Of a DNA stretch of 46,654 nucleotides, positions 1 through 8,250 are shown piece after piece (position 1 is the stretch's first letter; the number at the start of each line of letters is the position of its first letter). The translations under genes were made by a program, and so were the position numbers. The stretch comes from Bacteroidales bacterium (GTDB lineage Bacteria; Bacteroidota; Bacteroidia; Bacteroidales; UBA932): positions 1 through 46,654 of the forward strand of contig JAKSKK010000015.1 in NCBI GenBank assembly GCA_024401745.1, read 5' to 3'. The notes beneath the pieces were generated by a model. It saw nothing but the letters and a program-made list of their open reading frames with translations, searched no databases and had not been told where the DNA came from.

Positions 1-1191
1 GACATGGACTTCATGAACCTGAACCAGAGCGCTCACGGCGACATCGAGTTCGGCCACATCTGCACCCGCATGCGCGTTCAGCGCAAGGTCGTAGTGGGCT
101 ACTGGAAGAGCGAGGAGGCACAGAAGAAGATCGCCGTATGGGCACGTGTCGCAGCCGCAGTGGCCGATGCCAAGAGCGTACGCTGCCTCATGTTCGGTAT
201 GAACATGAACAACGTTGCCGTTACCGACGGCGACCGCGTGGAGTTCGAGCAGCGCCTCGGCTATCACGTCGACTACTACCCGGTTTCATCCCTAATGGAG
301 TACTACCGCAAGGTGACCGACGCTGAGGCCGACGCCCTTGTAGAGGAGTACAAGAAGCTCTATACCATCAAGATAGACGAGTCCGGCGAGCAGGTTTACT
401 GGGAGAAGGTGAAGAACTCCGCAAAGGCGGAGATCGCAATCCGCAAGGTCCTCGCCGATGAGGGCGCAACCGCCTTCACCACCAACTTCGACGACCTCGG
501 CGGCGCCGACATCGACATCCCCGAGTTCTTCGGATTCGACCAGATTCCCGGCCTGGCATCACAGCGCCTCATGGAAGAGGGAATAGGCTTCGGTGCAGAG
601 GGCGACTGGAAGACAGCCTGCCTCTGCCGCACCCTCTGGGTAATGTCACAGGGCCTTCCCACCGGTTGCTCATTCCTCGAGGACTACACCCTCAACTTCG
701 CAGGCGACCGCAGCTCCATCCTCCAGAGCCACATGCTCGAGGTGTGCCCGCTCATCGCCAGCGACAAGCCCAAGCTCGAGGTGCACTTCCTCGGCATCGG
801 CATACGCAAGCAGCAGACCGCACGCCTCGTGTTCACATCCAAGACCGGCCCCGGCATCAAGGCTACCGTAGTCGACCTCGGCAACCGCTTCCGCCTCATC
901 GCCCAGGATGTTGAGTGCATCGAGCCCAAGCCCATGCCCAACCTGCCCGTGGCATCTGCCCTGTGGGTACCTCAGCCCACGTTCGAGATAGGTGCAGGCG
1001 CATGGATACTCGCAGGCGGTACACACCACTCTGCTTTCAGCTACGACATCACGGCTGAGTACTGGGACGACTTCGCAGAGATGACAGGCATCGAGTTCGT
1101 GCACATCAGCAAGGACACCACGATAGAGAACTTCAAGAAGGAGCTCCGCACAAACGAAGTGTACTACCTTCTCAACAAGGCCCTCAAGTAA
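1..1191 (+). CDS. araA: L-arabinose isomerase, 3' part (cut by window start)
   Basis: Converts L-arabinose to L-ribulose in the cytoplasm, the first step of arabinose use. The reading frame is open from base 1, so the gene begins before the window; about 396 of roughly 500 usual residues are present. Family hallmarks are visible: an N-terminal [11 protein letters not shown] stretch, AEGDWKTA and FLEDYTLNF with the two metal-binding glutamates, SHMLEVCP with a metal-binding histidine, and a C-terminal GGTHHS histidine pair. One base separates its TAA from the start of the kinase gene, so the two are one operon. The family is certain; regulation cannot be judged because the 5' end is missing. 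Confidence 0.96.
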   Translation, partial: DMDFMNLNQSAHGDIEFGHICTRMRVQRKVVVGYWKSEEAQKKIAVWARVAAAVADAKSVRCLMFGMNMNNVAVTDGDRVEFEQRLGYHVDYYPVSSLMEYYRKVTDAEADALVEEYKKLYTIKIDESGEQVYWEKVKNSAKAEIAIRKVLADEGATAFTTNFDDLGGADIDIPEFFGFDQIPGLASQRLMEEGIGFGAEGDWKTACLCRTLWVMSQGLPTGCSFLEDYTLNFAGDRSSILQSHMLEVCPLIASDKPKLEVHFLGIGIRKQQTARLVFTSKTGPGIKATVVDLGNRFRLIAQDVECIEPKPMPNLPVASALWVPQPTFEIGAGAWILAGGTHHSAFSYDITAEYWDDFAEMTGIEFVHISKDTTIENFKKELRTNEVYYLLNKALK

Positions 1192-1192
1192 G

Positions 1193-2791
1193 ATGATGGA
1201 CGCTAAGACAACGATATCAGCCGGCAAGGCCGTGCTTGGTATAGAGTTCGGTTCCACCAGAATCAAGGCCGTGCTGATCGACGAGGCCAACAAGCCCATC
1301 GCTCAGGGCAGCCACACTTGGGAAAACAGGCTTGAGAACGGTCTGTGGACCTACAGCCTCGAGGATATCTGGGGCGGCCTGCAGGACTGCTACCAGGACC
1401 TCCGCAAGGACGTGAGCGCCAAGTATGGCGTTGAGATAGAGAGCCTTGCAGCCATCGGCATCAGCGCAATGATGCACGGCTACATGGCATTCGACAAGGA
1501 CGGCGAGATCCAGGTGCCCTTCCGCACCTGGCGCAACACCAACACGGGCAAGGCCGCTGCCGAGCTCTCATGGCTCTTCGGCTTCAACATCCCGCTCAGG
1601 TGGAGCATCTCGCACCTCTATCAGTGCATACTCGACGGCGACGAGCACGTGGCAAAGATCGACTTCCTGACCACCCTTGCCGGCTACATCCACTGGAAGC
1701 TTACCGGCCGCAGGGTCCTCGGCGTAGGCGATGCATCCGGTATGCTCCCCGTCGACTCCGACACCAAGACCTACTGTGCCGACATGGTTGCCAAGTTCGA
1801 CAAGCTCGTGGCTCCCAAGGGCTATCCCTGGAAGCTTCTGGACATCCTCCCCGAGAGCATAGTCGCAGGCGCCGACGCAGGCTGCCTGACCGAAGAGGGC
1901 GCAAAGCTCCTGGACGTCAGCGGTCACCTCAAGGCAGGTGTTCCCCTGTGCCCTCCCGAGGGTGACGCAGGCACCGGAATGGTGGCTACAAACGCCGTAA
2001 AGCAGCGTACAGGCAACGTATCGGCCGGAACCTCATCGTTTTCCATGATAGTGCTTGAAAAGCCTCTGAGCAAGCCTTACGAGGTCATCGACATGGTCAC
2101 CACGCCCGACGGCAGCCCCGTGGCCATGGTACACTGCAACAACTGCACTTCCGACATCAACGCGTGGATCAACATCTTCAAGGAGTTCGAGGAGCTCATG
2201 GACATGCCCGTGGACGTTCCCCAGCTCTTCACCAAGCTCTTCGGCAAGGCCCTGGAGGGCGATCCCGACTGCGGAGGCATACTGTCCTACAACTACATCT
2301 CAGGTGAGCCCGTTGCCGGCCTCGTGGACGGCCGCCCGCTCTTCGTGCGCTCAGCCAACGACAAGTTCAACCTTGCCAACTTCATGCGCGCGCACCTGTA
2401 CGCATCTATCGGTGTGCTCAAGATCGGCAACGACATCCTTCTCAAGCAGGAGGGCGTGAAGGTCGACCGCATCACCGGCCACGGCGGACTCTTCAAGAGC
2501 ACCATAGCCGGCCAGAGAGTGCTTGGCGCAGCCCTGAACTCACCCATCTCCACCATGGAGACGGCAGGTGAGGGCGGCGCGTGGGGCATTGCCCTGCTCG
2601 CTGCGTTCATGGTGAACAATCCTGAGGGACTGACGCTTCCCGACTACCTCGAGAAGGTCGTGTTCGCCGGCAACAAGGGCGTGGAGGTTGCACCCACTCC
2701 CGAAGATGTGGAAGGCTTCAACCGCTACATCGAGAACTACAGGGCAGGTCTCGAGATCGAGAAGGCTGCCTGCCTCGCAAAGAAGCAATAG
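1193..2791 (+). CDS. araB: FGGY-family carbohydrate kinase, probable L-ribulokinase
   Basis: Predicted to phosphorylate L-ribulose to L-ribulose 5-phosphate with ATP. The 532-residue protein has the FGGY fold: an N-terminal phosphate-binding stretch [12 protein letters not shown] near residue 16, a mid-protein [12 protein letters not shown] region and a C-terminal GHGGLFKS adenosine-binding motif. Its position one base after araA supports ribulose as the substrate. It belongs to the Bacteroidetes-type kinase found beside araA and differs from E. coli AraB, so a xylulokinase-like specificity cannot be excluded from sequence. The start is a tandem ATGATG (1193 or 1196). A GC-rich hairpin follows the stop. 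No araD-type epimerase follows, unlike many arabinose operons. Confidence 0.88.
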   Translation: MMDAKTTISAGKAVLGIEFGSTRIKAVLIDEANKPIAQGSHTWENRLENGLWTYSLEDIWGGLQDCYQDLRKDVSAKYGVEIESLAAIGISAMMHGYMAFDKDGEIQVPFRTWRNTNTGKAAAELSWLFGFNIPLRWSISHLYQCILDGDEHVAKIDFLTTLAGYIHWKLTGRRVLGVGDASGMLPVDSDTKTYCADMVAKFDKLVAPKGYPWKLLDILPESIVAGADAGCLTEEGAKLLDVSGHLKAGVPLCPPEGDAGTGMVATNAVKQRTGNVSAGTSSFSMIVLEKPLSKPYEVIDMVTTPDGSPVAMVHCNNCTSDINAWINIFKEFEELMDMPVDVPQLFTKLFGKALEGDPDCGGILSYNYISGEPVAGLVDGRPLFVRSANDKFNLANFMRAHLYASIGVLKIGNDILLKQEGVKVDRITGHGGLFKSTIAGQRVLGAALNSPISTMETAGEGGAWGIALLAAFMVNNPEGLTLPDYLEKVVFAGNKGVEVAPTPEDVEGFNRYIENYRAGLEIEKAACLAKKQ

Positions 2792-2800
2792 TTTAATCTG

Positions 2801-2829
2801 CCCGGATGCGGCCTGACCGCCCGTCCGGG
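2801..2829 (+). terminator. GC-rich hairpin after the arabinose genes
   Basis: CCCGGA (2801-2806) pairs with TCCGGG (2824-2829), with an inner GCGG/CCGC pairing. A short T-run (TCTTTT) lies about nine bases further on rather than directly after the stem, so this is a possible weak terminator or attenuator between the kinase gene and cca. No TAnnTTTG promoter is visible in the 55-base gap, so cca could be read through from araB. Confidence 0.45.
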
Positions 2830-2846
2830 TCCCAATCTTTTCATGA

Positions 2847-4343
2847 ATGGCAACATTATTGCCCCAGTTCCTGGATAGGAAAATCTTCAAGATAGTTGGA
2901 GAAGTGGCCGCCGAGCATGGCGTAAGGGCTTTTGTGATAGGCGGTTACGTGCGCGACTGCTTCCTCTCGCGCAAGTGCGACGACATCGACATAGTGGTCG
3001 AGGGCAGCGGAATCGACTTTGCCCGCGCGGTGGGGGAGAGGACGGGCAAGTACGTGTCGTACTTCAAGAACTTCGGTACGGCAATGCTCCACTTCGAGGG
3101 CGCCGAGATCGAGTTCGTGGGCGCCCGCAAGGAATCCTACCGCCGCGAGAGCCGCAAGCCCATAGTCGAGAACGGCACCCTCGAGGACGATCAGCTCCGC
3201 CGCGACTTCACCATCAACGCGCTGGCACTCAGCCTGCAGCCGGATTCGTTCGGCGAGCTGGTCGACCCCTTCGGCGGAGTGCGCGACCTCTGCAGCGGCA
3301 TAATCCGCACACCGCTTGACCCCGACACCACCTATTCCGACGACCCCCTGCGCATGCTGCGCGCGGTGCGTTTCGCCAGCAAGCTCAGCACCCCTGAACT
3401 GACTTTTACCATAGTTCCCGAGTCGATGGAGTCCATGCGCCGCATGGCCGACAGGCTGAAGATACTCTCGATGGAGCGCATCACCGAGGAACTGAACAAG
3501 ATGCTGATGACCCCGCGCCCGTCGATGGCCTTCCGCCTGATGGACGAGGCCGGGCTGCTGCCTTACATCCTCCCGGAGCTCTGCGCCCTGAAAGGAGTGG
3601 AAACCGTAGAAGGAAGGGGGCATAAAGATAATTTTGAGCATACGCTTGCTGTTCTCGACAATGTCTCGAACAGCAGCGCATGCGCAGCTTTTGATGGGGG
3701 CTCTGCCCCCATAACGCCCCCCGGCGGCCTGTCGGCCGCTGTCTCTCCGGCGAGCTTATGGCTACGTTGGGCAGCTTTGCTGCACGACGTAGGAAAGCCA
3801 GCTTCTAAGCGTTATGAAAAGGGCGCTGGCTGGACCTTCCACGGCCACGAGATAATAGGCAGCAAGATGGTCCCCGGCATATTCAACAGGCTCAAGCTGC
3901 CCATCGACTCCGGCAAGTACGTGCGCAAGCTGGTGTGGCTGCATCTGCGGCCCATCGCCCTCGTCGACGACGGTGTGACCGATTCGGCGGTGCGCCGCCT
4001 GCTCTTCGACGCCGGCGACGACATCGACGACCTCATGACCCTCTGCAATGCCGACATAACATCGAAGAACGAGGCCAAGGTGGCGCGCATAAAGGCCAAT
4101 TTCGAGCTCGTGAAGCAGAAGCTGGTGGAGGTCGAGGCAAAGGACGCCATACGCAACTTCAAGAACCCCATAACCGGCGAGTACGTGATGCAGCTGTACG
4201 GAATCCCTCCCTGCAAGGCCATTGGCGCCCTGAAGGAGATGGTGAAGGAGGCCATACTCGACGGCGAGATAGGCAACAACTTCGAGGAGGCCGACGCCTA
4301 CATGCGCGCCCACGCCGCCGAATTCGGACTGCAGGAGAAATGA
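2847..4343 (+). CDS. cca: CCA tRNA nucleotidyltransferase with HD domain and an in-frame repeat insertion
   Basis: Adds or repairs the 3'-CCA end of tRNAs. The class II nucleotidyltransferase head carries GGYVRD at residues 32-37 and the metal-binding DID at 46-48, followed by RRDFTINAL; the second half holds an HD phosphohydrolase-type domain (LLHDVGKP, FHGHE). At 498 residues it is somewhat longer than usual relatives. The extra length is a Gly/Pro/Ala/Ser-rich stretch of about 25 residues starting near residue 279, between the DNV helix and LWLRWAALLHD, encoded by a GC-rich palindromic repeat (see 3693-3761). The flanking HD motifs are intact, so the enzyme is probably functional. ATG 2847 is chosen because ATG 2843 opens only a short frame. 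The stop overlaps the next start (ATGA). Confidence 0.93.
   Translation: MATLLPQFLDRKIFKIVGEVAAEHGVRAFVIGGYVRDCFLSRKCDDIDIVVEGSGIDFARAVGERTGKYVSYFKNFGTAMLHFEGAEIEFVGARKESYRRESRKPIVENGTLEDDQLRRDFTINALALSLQPDSFGELVDPFGGVRDLCSGIIRTPLDPDTTYSDDPLRMLRAVRFASKLSTPELTFTIVPESMESMRRMADRLKILSMERITEELNKMLMTPRPSMAFRLMDEAGLLPYILPELCALKGVETVEGRGHKDNFEHTLAVLDNVSNSSACAAFDGGSAPITPPGGLSAAVSPASLWLRWAALLHDVGKPASKRYEKGAGWTFHGHEIIGSKMVPGIFNRLKLPIDSGKYVRKLVWLHLRPIALVDDGVTDSAVRRLLFDAGDDIDDLMTLCNADITSKNEAKVARIKANFELVKQKLVEVEAKDAIRNFKNPITGEYVMQLYGIPPCKAIGALKEMVKEAILDGEIGNNFEEADAYMRAHAAEFGLQEK
3693..3761 (+). repeat. Palindromic repeat, copy A, inside cca
   Basis: The first 33 bases (3693-3725) match 15215-15247 except at two positions: a T/C and an A/G that fall on either side of the same hairpin. 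The core is a perfect GGGGGC-TCT-GCCCCC hairpin (3696-3710). It is followed by TAACGCCCCCCGGC, then a second stem GCGGCC/GGCCGC (3724-3739). CCATAA (3709-3714) can also pair with TTATGG near 3756-3761, closing an outer stem of about 50 bases. The element is read in frame as protein (Asp-Gly-Gly-Ser-Ala-Pro and onward). The right boundary is inferred. Confidence 0.75.
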
Positions 4344-5248
4344 CCGACAAGTTCATAGAGTACATACGCGACATACGCCGCTATTCCCCGCGCACCTGCG
4401 AGATCTACCGCGATGTGCTGAGCGAGTACGTGGCTTTTGCCGGGGGCGTGCTTGTGCCTGAGTATCAGCAGATACGCAACTACGAGGTGCATCTGCTCGA
4501 CGACAAGAAGGAGAACGCCCGCACCGTGAACCTGCACCTGAGCGTGCTCAGCAGCTACTGCAAGTTCCTGATGAAGGAGGGCATGCTGCAGAGCAATCCC
4601 GTGCATCTTGTGACCCGCCCCAAGCAGGAGAAGCGCCTGCCGGTGTTCTACCGCGACGAGTCGATGGACGAGTACTTCGAGTCTCACGTGGGTACCCTGG
4701 AATTCGGCGACTACGACGCGAAGCTGCGCTACATGATAGTGAACCTGCTGGCGAACACGGGCATACGCCGCGCCGAACTCATAGGCCTGGACCGCGGCTC
4801 GGTGGACTTTTCAAGGCGGGTTCTGCACGTCCGGGGCAAGGGAGATAAAATGCGAGAAATTCCAATCGTGCTGTGCGTATGTGAAGAATTATTGTTATAT
4901 TTGAGTGCAGTAAGCTCTTTGAAGGATGCGTCGGACGGACCTGACGCCCCTCTTCTTCAGACAAAGAAAGGCGGGCGGCTGTATCCGGTACTGGTCGACA
5001 GGGCAGTGAAGCAGGAACTTGGAGAGGTGCCTGACATAACCGGGCGGAAGTCGCCGCATGTGCTCCGGCACACGCTGGCAACCGACCTTCTCGGTTCCGG
5101 AACGGACCTCAATTCCATCAAGGAACTCCTTGGCCACTCGTCCCTGGCTGCCACACAGGTCTATACGCACAATTCCATCGAGAGGCTGCAAAGTGTTTAC
5201 AATAACGCCCATCCACGGGCAAAAAACGGAGGTAAAAATGGAGATTAA
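4340..5248 (+). CDS. xerD: Tyrosine recombinase, XerC/XerD type
   Basis: Site-specific recombinase; Xer proteins resolve chromosome dimers at dif. The 302-residue protein has an N-terminal SAM-like core-binding domain (1-95) and a C-terminal catalytic domain with the full set R143, K167, H240, R243, H266 and Y275, at spacings equal to E. coli XerD. The start is the ATG overlapping the cca stop; longer upstream readings run inside cca and are not real. XerC or XerD cannot be told apart here. Housekeeping context and the absence of integrase neighbours, attachment repeats or a tRNA target argue against a mobile-element integrase. Codons 170-197 are unusually AT-rich and contain an exact -7 consensus (4896-4903). 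The 3' end overlaps hpf by 11 bases. Confidence 0.9.
   Translation: MTDKFIEYIRDIRRYSPRTCEIYRDVLSEYVAFAGGVLVPEYQQIRNYEVHLLDDKKENARTVNLHLSVLSSYCKFLMKEGMLQSNPVHLVTRPKQEKRLPVFYRDESMDEYFESHVGTLEFGDYDAKLRYMIVNLLANTGIRRAELIGLDRGSVDFSRRVLHVRGKGDKMREIPIVLCVCEELLLYLSAVSSLKDASDGPDAPLLQTKKGGRLYPVLVDRAVKQELGEVPDITGRKSPHVLRHTLATDLLGSGTDLNSIKELLGHSSLAATQVYTHNSIERLQSVYNNAHPRAKNGGKNGD
4896..4903 (+). promoter_or_regulatory. Possible internal promoter (-7 TATATTTG) within xer
   Basis: An exact Bacteroidetes -7 match lies in a locally AT-rich run of leucine codons (TTA, TTG) inside an otherwise GC-rich gene, about 335 bases before the hpf start. No convincing -33 box was found. It could give hpf its own transcript, which would suit a stress protein, but a chance match is possible. 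Confidence 0.35.
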
Positions 5249-5531
5249 AGTCAAGGCTATTAAGTGCGAAGTCAGCGAGAAGCTCGCCGAGTTCGTAGAC
5301 AAGAAGGTTTCCAAGATCGGAAAATTCTTCGAGGGCGCAGCCCAGCTTGCAGAGGTGACTCTGGAAGACTTGGCAAAGGAAGGCAAGAAGGCAAAGATCC
5401 AGATCCACGTTCCGGGCGATGATCTCGTAATCGAGAAAGTTGCAGACACATTCGAGAACGCAATTACCGAGTGCGCGGACGTGATGAAAGAAAAGCTCAC
5501 CAGAGCCAAGGAAAAGAAATACGAGAATTAA
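5238..5531 (+). CDS. hpf: Ribosome hibernation-promoting factor, short form
   Basis: Binds the 30S subunit and helps park ribosomes as inactive dimers during slow growth. The 97-residue protein matches the HPF/RaiA beta-alpha-beta-beta-beta-alpha fold: an N-terminal EIKVKAIKCEVSEKLAEFV strand-helix, central VTLED and KIQIHVPGDDLV strands, and a C-terminal basic helix ending RAKEKKYEN. It lacks the C-terminal dimerization domain of long HPF, so it is the short type. The ATG at 5238 has GGAGG five bases upstream, a Shine-Dalgarno that is unusual for this phylum, and lies 11 bases inside the end of xer. A strong terminator follows at 5549, so this gene closes the cca-xer-hpf cluster. Confidence 0.9.
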   Translation: MEIKVKAIKCEVSEKLAEFVDKKVSKIGKFFEGAAQLAEVTLEDLAKEGKKAKIQIHVPGDDLVIEKVADTFENAITECADVMKEKLTRAKEKKYEN

Positions 5532-5548
5532 GATAGTGACATAGTCAG

Positions 5549-5580
5549 AGGGCCGGCCGAAAGACCGGCCCTTGTTTTGT
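5549..5580 (+). terminator. Rho-independent terminator after hpf
   Basis: A stem of AGGGCCGG paired with CCGGCCCT around a CCGAAAGA loop is followed by TGTTTTGT. It lies about 18 bases after the hpf stop and is the clearest terminator in this part of the window. Confidence 0.88.
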
Positions 5581-5597
5581 GTAATTATCCTGATTTT

Positions 5598-5638
5598 AAG
5601 TGAAGAATAGCCCGTACTTATATGGCTATTCTTCACTT
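5598..5638. promoter_or_regulatory. Perfect 15-bp inverted repeat ahead of an AraC-family gene
   Basis: The left arm AAGTGAAGAATAGCC (5598-5612) is exactly complementary to 5624-5638 across an 11-base spacer. It ends six bases before the -7 box at 5644, so it covers the place where the -33 element should be. No T-tract follows immediately. An operator for the downstream regulator or a dimeric activator is the likeliest reading; a hairpin acting as a minus-strand terminator is the alternative. Confidence 0.7.
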
Positions 5639-5643
5639 TATCA

Positions 5644-5651
5644 TATATTTG
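5644..5651 (+). promoter_or_regulatory. Promoter -7 element (TATATTTG) of the first AraC-family gene
   Basis: Exact TAnnTTTG match 26 bases before ATG 5678. The region around -33 is occupied by the right arm of the 15-bp inverted repeat. Confidence 0.7.
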
Positions 5652-5677
5652 TGTAAACAAATCTAAACTGCTTCAAC

Positions 5678-6469
5678 ATGACCGATTCACCTTTGAATTT
5701 CTTCGAGTTACAGAGCATTGACGCTCTTCAGACGTACTGTTCCCGCCGCGGTGAATCGTGGATGCTTTCAGTGATTCAGGATCCTGCCTTTGGCTCCGGA
5801 CTCTTCATTGCTCCCAATGCCGCAACAGGTGAATATGAACTCAACTTCAGCCCTGATGTCAAGGGCTGGGCCGTGAGCCTTCCGTCCTTCCTGGTGGTGG
5901 AGAACGCCATACGCAACAACGTCAACGTCAACGTCAACGTCTTCGCCTTCGCCAAGTCATGTCATTTCTGCCGCCTGGGCGACGGCGACTGTTCGCATAT
6001 CAGGCGCTATTTCAAGTCGTTGAGAGACCTGGAGACCGAGACCCCGTCCATCCTTTCATACGAGGCAAGATACCACGTGAGCCATGCCCTGATGGACACT
6101 GTGTGCCTCATGCTGTACAATGGTGTGGCCAGGAATCTGCCCAGGCCTGCCGACGTGGTCTTCCGCTTCATGAAACTCGTGTACGGCAACTGCGAGAAGG
6201 AACGCAAGATGGACTTCTACGCGTCAGATTTCCAGCTTTCCACGAAATATCTTTCAACTGTGATTTCAAACGAGACCGGGCGGTCAGTCTCGAAGTGGAT
6301 AGAGCTGTTTGCCATATCTGCCGCGAAGCAGCACCTTCGCAACAGCTCGCTCTCGATCAATCAGATCTCGACCATGATGAACTTCAGGTCGACGTCTGAT
6401 TTCAGCAAGTATTTCCGCAATGCCACCGGCATGTCGCCGAACGAATACAGGCGGACTCTACCGGCTTGA
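5678..6469 (+). CDS. AraC/XylS-family transcriptional regulator
   Basis: DNA-binding regulator of 263 residues. The last 100 or so residues carry the double helix-turn-helix AraC domain: a first unit around YASDFQLSTKYLSTVI, and a second in SLSINQISTMMNFRSTSDF followed by SKYFRNATGMSPNEYRR. The N-terminal 150 residues resemble an AraC-type ligand/cupin region but no ligand can be named. It has its own promoter and a large upstream inverted repeat, consistent with autoregulation. A four-fold AACGTC repeat at 5918-5941 encodes Val-Asn-Val-Asn in the N-terminal domain. It is a paralogue of the two broken genes that follow, and its 3' end overlaps the minus-strand one by 12 bases tail to tail. 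Unlike them, its frame is intact. Confidence 0.88.
   Translation: MTDSPLNFFELQSIDALQTYCSRRGESWMLSVIQDPAFGSGLFIAPNAATGEYELNFSPDVKGWAVSLPSFLVVENAIRNNVNVNVNVFAFAKSCHFCRLGDGDCSHIRRYFKSLRDLETETPSILSYEARYHVSHALMDTVCLMLYNGVARNLPRPADVVFRFMKLVYGNCEKERKMDFYASDFQLSTKYLSTVISNETGRSVSKWIELFAISAAKQHLRNSSLSINQISTMMNFRSTSDFSKYFRNATGMSPNEYRRTLPA
5918..5941 (+). repeat. Hexanucleotide tandem repeat AACGTC x4
   Basis: Four exact copies in frame inside the first AraC gene, giving (Asn-Val)4. Copy-number change by slippage would add or remove dipeptides without shifting the frame. Confidence 0.9.
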
Positions 6470-7260
6470 TTTCCTGAACTGCAGGGGCGTTGTACCCGAT
6501 GCCTTCTTGAAATATTTGCAGAAGTCGGAGGGTGTGTAGAAGTTGAGCCTTCTCGAGATGGAACTTATTGATTCTGAGCTGTTCACGAGAAGGTTTCTGG
6601 CCTTTTCCATGGTGTATTCCTCAAGCCATTTCATGGCGTTCTTCCCCGTCACCTTCACTATCACGTCCGAGAGGTATTTGGGCGTGATGCAGAGCTTGTC
6701 GGCATAGAAGGATAGCTCTCTTTCCTGCTCGAAATTCTCGCCCGCCAGCTTGATGAAATTGTTTGATATGTCCTGCAGGCGGACGGTGTTGTCGGCTACC
6801 CATTCTGAAGGGTAGAACTTCAGGCAGCTGGCCGTGAGGGCCTGCACCAGATTCTCAAATATGCTGGCGCCGAAAGGCTTCGAGTAGTTCTTTATGGCGT
6901 CGGCCATCATGTGGAAGTAGTTGCCCAGTATCTTTGCCTCGCTTCTGCTCAGCGGCCTCCACGGCTCGGAGTGCATGTTGGATATGATGCTCATGCGGTC
7001 CCAGTGGGGGAGAGTCTTCAGATAGCTCCAGTCAACTCCCAGCAGATAGCCGTTGAACGACCCGCCAGCGACCTTTCCGTATTCCTTGGAGGCAGTATCG
7101 CAAGCCCTTCGCTGGCGCTGGCAGGCATCCCGTTGACCGTGACGCCGGCGCCCGGTTTCGTGACAAGCACGAACAGGCACCAGCTATTGCTGGTGGCGTT
7201 TCGAATGTCTTCTATCGACTGGGGGCTCTTGTATATGAAGGCTGTGTTGAAGTTGTTCAT
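6458..7260 (-). pseudogene. AraC-family regulator split by a 1-base frameshift
   Basis: The N-terminal part reads from ATG 7260 (MNNFNTAFIYKSPQS) through ...SEGLAILPP and then loses frame. The continuation KEYGKVAGGSFNGYLLG and the whole C-terminal AraC HTH domain (SSESISSISRRLNFYTPSDF, KKASGTTPLQFRK) lie in the next frame. The break is at 7086-7087, where restoring one base to a two-base A run (minus strand) rejoins the frames exactly. The span is 803 bases, one short of a whole number of codons, and the repaired protein would be 267 residues, matching its neighbours. It could be a true inactivating mutation, a slippage switch or an assembly error. The longer minus-strand frame starting at 7180 has an unrelated N-terminus and is not the real gene. 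Confidence 0.82.
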
Positions 7261-7286
7261 CAGGGAGTCTGATTTTTATTGCAAGA

Positions 7287-7317
7287 TAGCTCAAAATATG
7301 CTTCTTTATTTTAGCTA
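7287..7317. promoter_or_regulatory. Imperfect inverted repeat between divergent AraC genes
   Basis: TAGCTCAAAATA (7287-7298) faces TATTTTAGCTA (7307-7317). The arms are complementary except for one bulged C. The site lies 27 bases upstream of the minus-strand gene and about 55 bases before the plus-strand -7 box, a plausible shared operator. Confidence 0.45.
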
Positions 7318-7371
7318 TGTGTTAATCTTCACTAAATTCAAGCATCTTTCCTCTATTTCGTGAAAACTGAC

Positions 7372-7379
7372 TATATTTG
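7372..7379 (+). promoter_or_regulatory. Promoter -7 element (TATATTTG) of the third AraC-family gene
   Basis: Exact consensus 31 bases before ATG 7411. An AAAGGAAA purine stretch sits directly before that ATG. An earlier ATG at 7392 opens only a nine-codon frame. Confidence 0.7.
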
Positions 7380-7410
7380 GAAGTGGAAAATATGACGAAA
7401 GTAAAGGAAA

Positions 7411-8230
7411 ATGGCAAATAAAGTATACATGAAGAAGAACCCTAAAGTGGGCTATTCCATGAAGAATGGTAGCGTTGCGCCCTCGTACCTGTTTGTCCTC
7501 TGCATGGCCGGATCGTTCGAATACGTGCTGGAAGGAACCGCCAGGGAGGTGAAGGCGCGCAGCTTTGTGTACGTTCCTTCTTCGACCGTGCTTGAGTCCG
7601 CAATCCCCTGACGCCGAGTTCAAGGGCTACGTTGCCATGCTTACGCAGGACTATGTGCGGAGCCTGCATATCAGCATGAGCAATATTCTCATCTGGGACA
7701 AGATGTTCGACGTTCAGGTGGTGCCTGTATCAAGGCGCCAGTGCGACTCCATCAGGATATTCATGGAGACCATGCTGAGCTGCTGGAAGGACTCTGACAA
7801 TCCCGATTCCGACGAAGCGCTGTGGCATCTTTCCAAGGCCTTCGTGTACAAGTCGCTGCAGCTCTTCGCCACCAGTGAAGTGTCACGTGACGAAGCTGGT
7901 GTGTTTGACCGCAAATCGCAGATAGTCAAGGAGTTCCTTTCTTTGGTCCAGGAGCACGGGTGCAAGCAGCGCAGCCTGGAATTCTATGCCTCCGAAATGT
8001 GCATATCGCCCAAGTATCTCTCGTTCGTGGTGAGCCGCTGCACCGGCCGCAAGGCCCTTGCTTGGATCGAGGAATATGCAATAAACCGTGCGTGCAGCAT
8101 GCTCAAGTCGACCGACCTCAGCATCAACCAGATTGCTGAGGCGCTGAGCTTCTCGTCGCCGTCTGACTTCTGCCGCTATTTCCGCAAGCGCACGGGGAAG
8201 ACTCCCAGAAGCTTCAGGATGGACAAATAG
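7411..8230 (+). pseudogene. AraC-family regulator split by a 1-base frameshift
   Basis: The first 66 codons from ATG 7411 end at a TGA at 7609-7611, right after a CCCC run (7605-7608). Removing one C restores the frame as Ile-Pro-Asp-Ala-Glu-Phe and joins a long downstream part. That part ends in a complete AraC HTH domain: YASEMCISPKYLSFVV, DLSINQIAEALSFSSPSDF, and CRYFRKRTGKTPRSFRM. The span is 820 bases, one more than a whole number of codons; repaired, it is 272 residues. The error type (homopolymer) is the same as in the neighbouring minus-strand gene. If real, only the DNA-binding half could be made, and only by internal initiation. Confidence 0.82.
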
Positions 8231-8250
8231 GCGGCGGGCATTCCAAAGGC

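Noticed and set aside
3935-4339. N-terminal extension of the xer reading frame
   Set aside because: It is an Arg-rich shadow of cca; the recombinase fold begins at the ATG at 4340.
5058-5237. N-terminal extension of hpf
   Set aside because: HPF proteins start at the first beta strand, which begins right after the ATG at 5238 with its own GGAGG.
4340-5248. Tyrosine recombinase as an integrase marking a mobile element
   Set aside because: It is embedded by overlap between cca and hpf, with no attachment repeats, cargo genes or tRNA boundary; a housekeeping Xer role fits better.
5598-5638. Inverted repeat as an invertible (phase-variable) promoter
   Set aside because: The arms are only 11 bases apart and the promoter lies outside them, so inversion would not switch transcription; known Bacteroides invertible promoters have far longer spacers.
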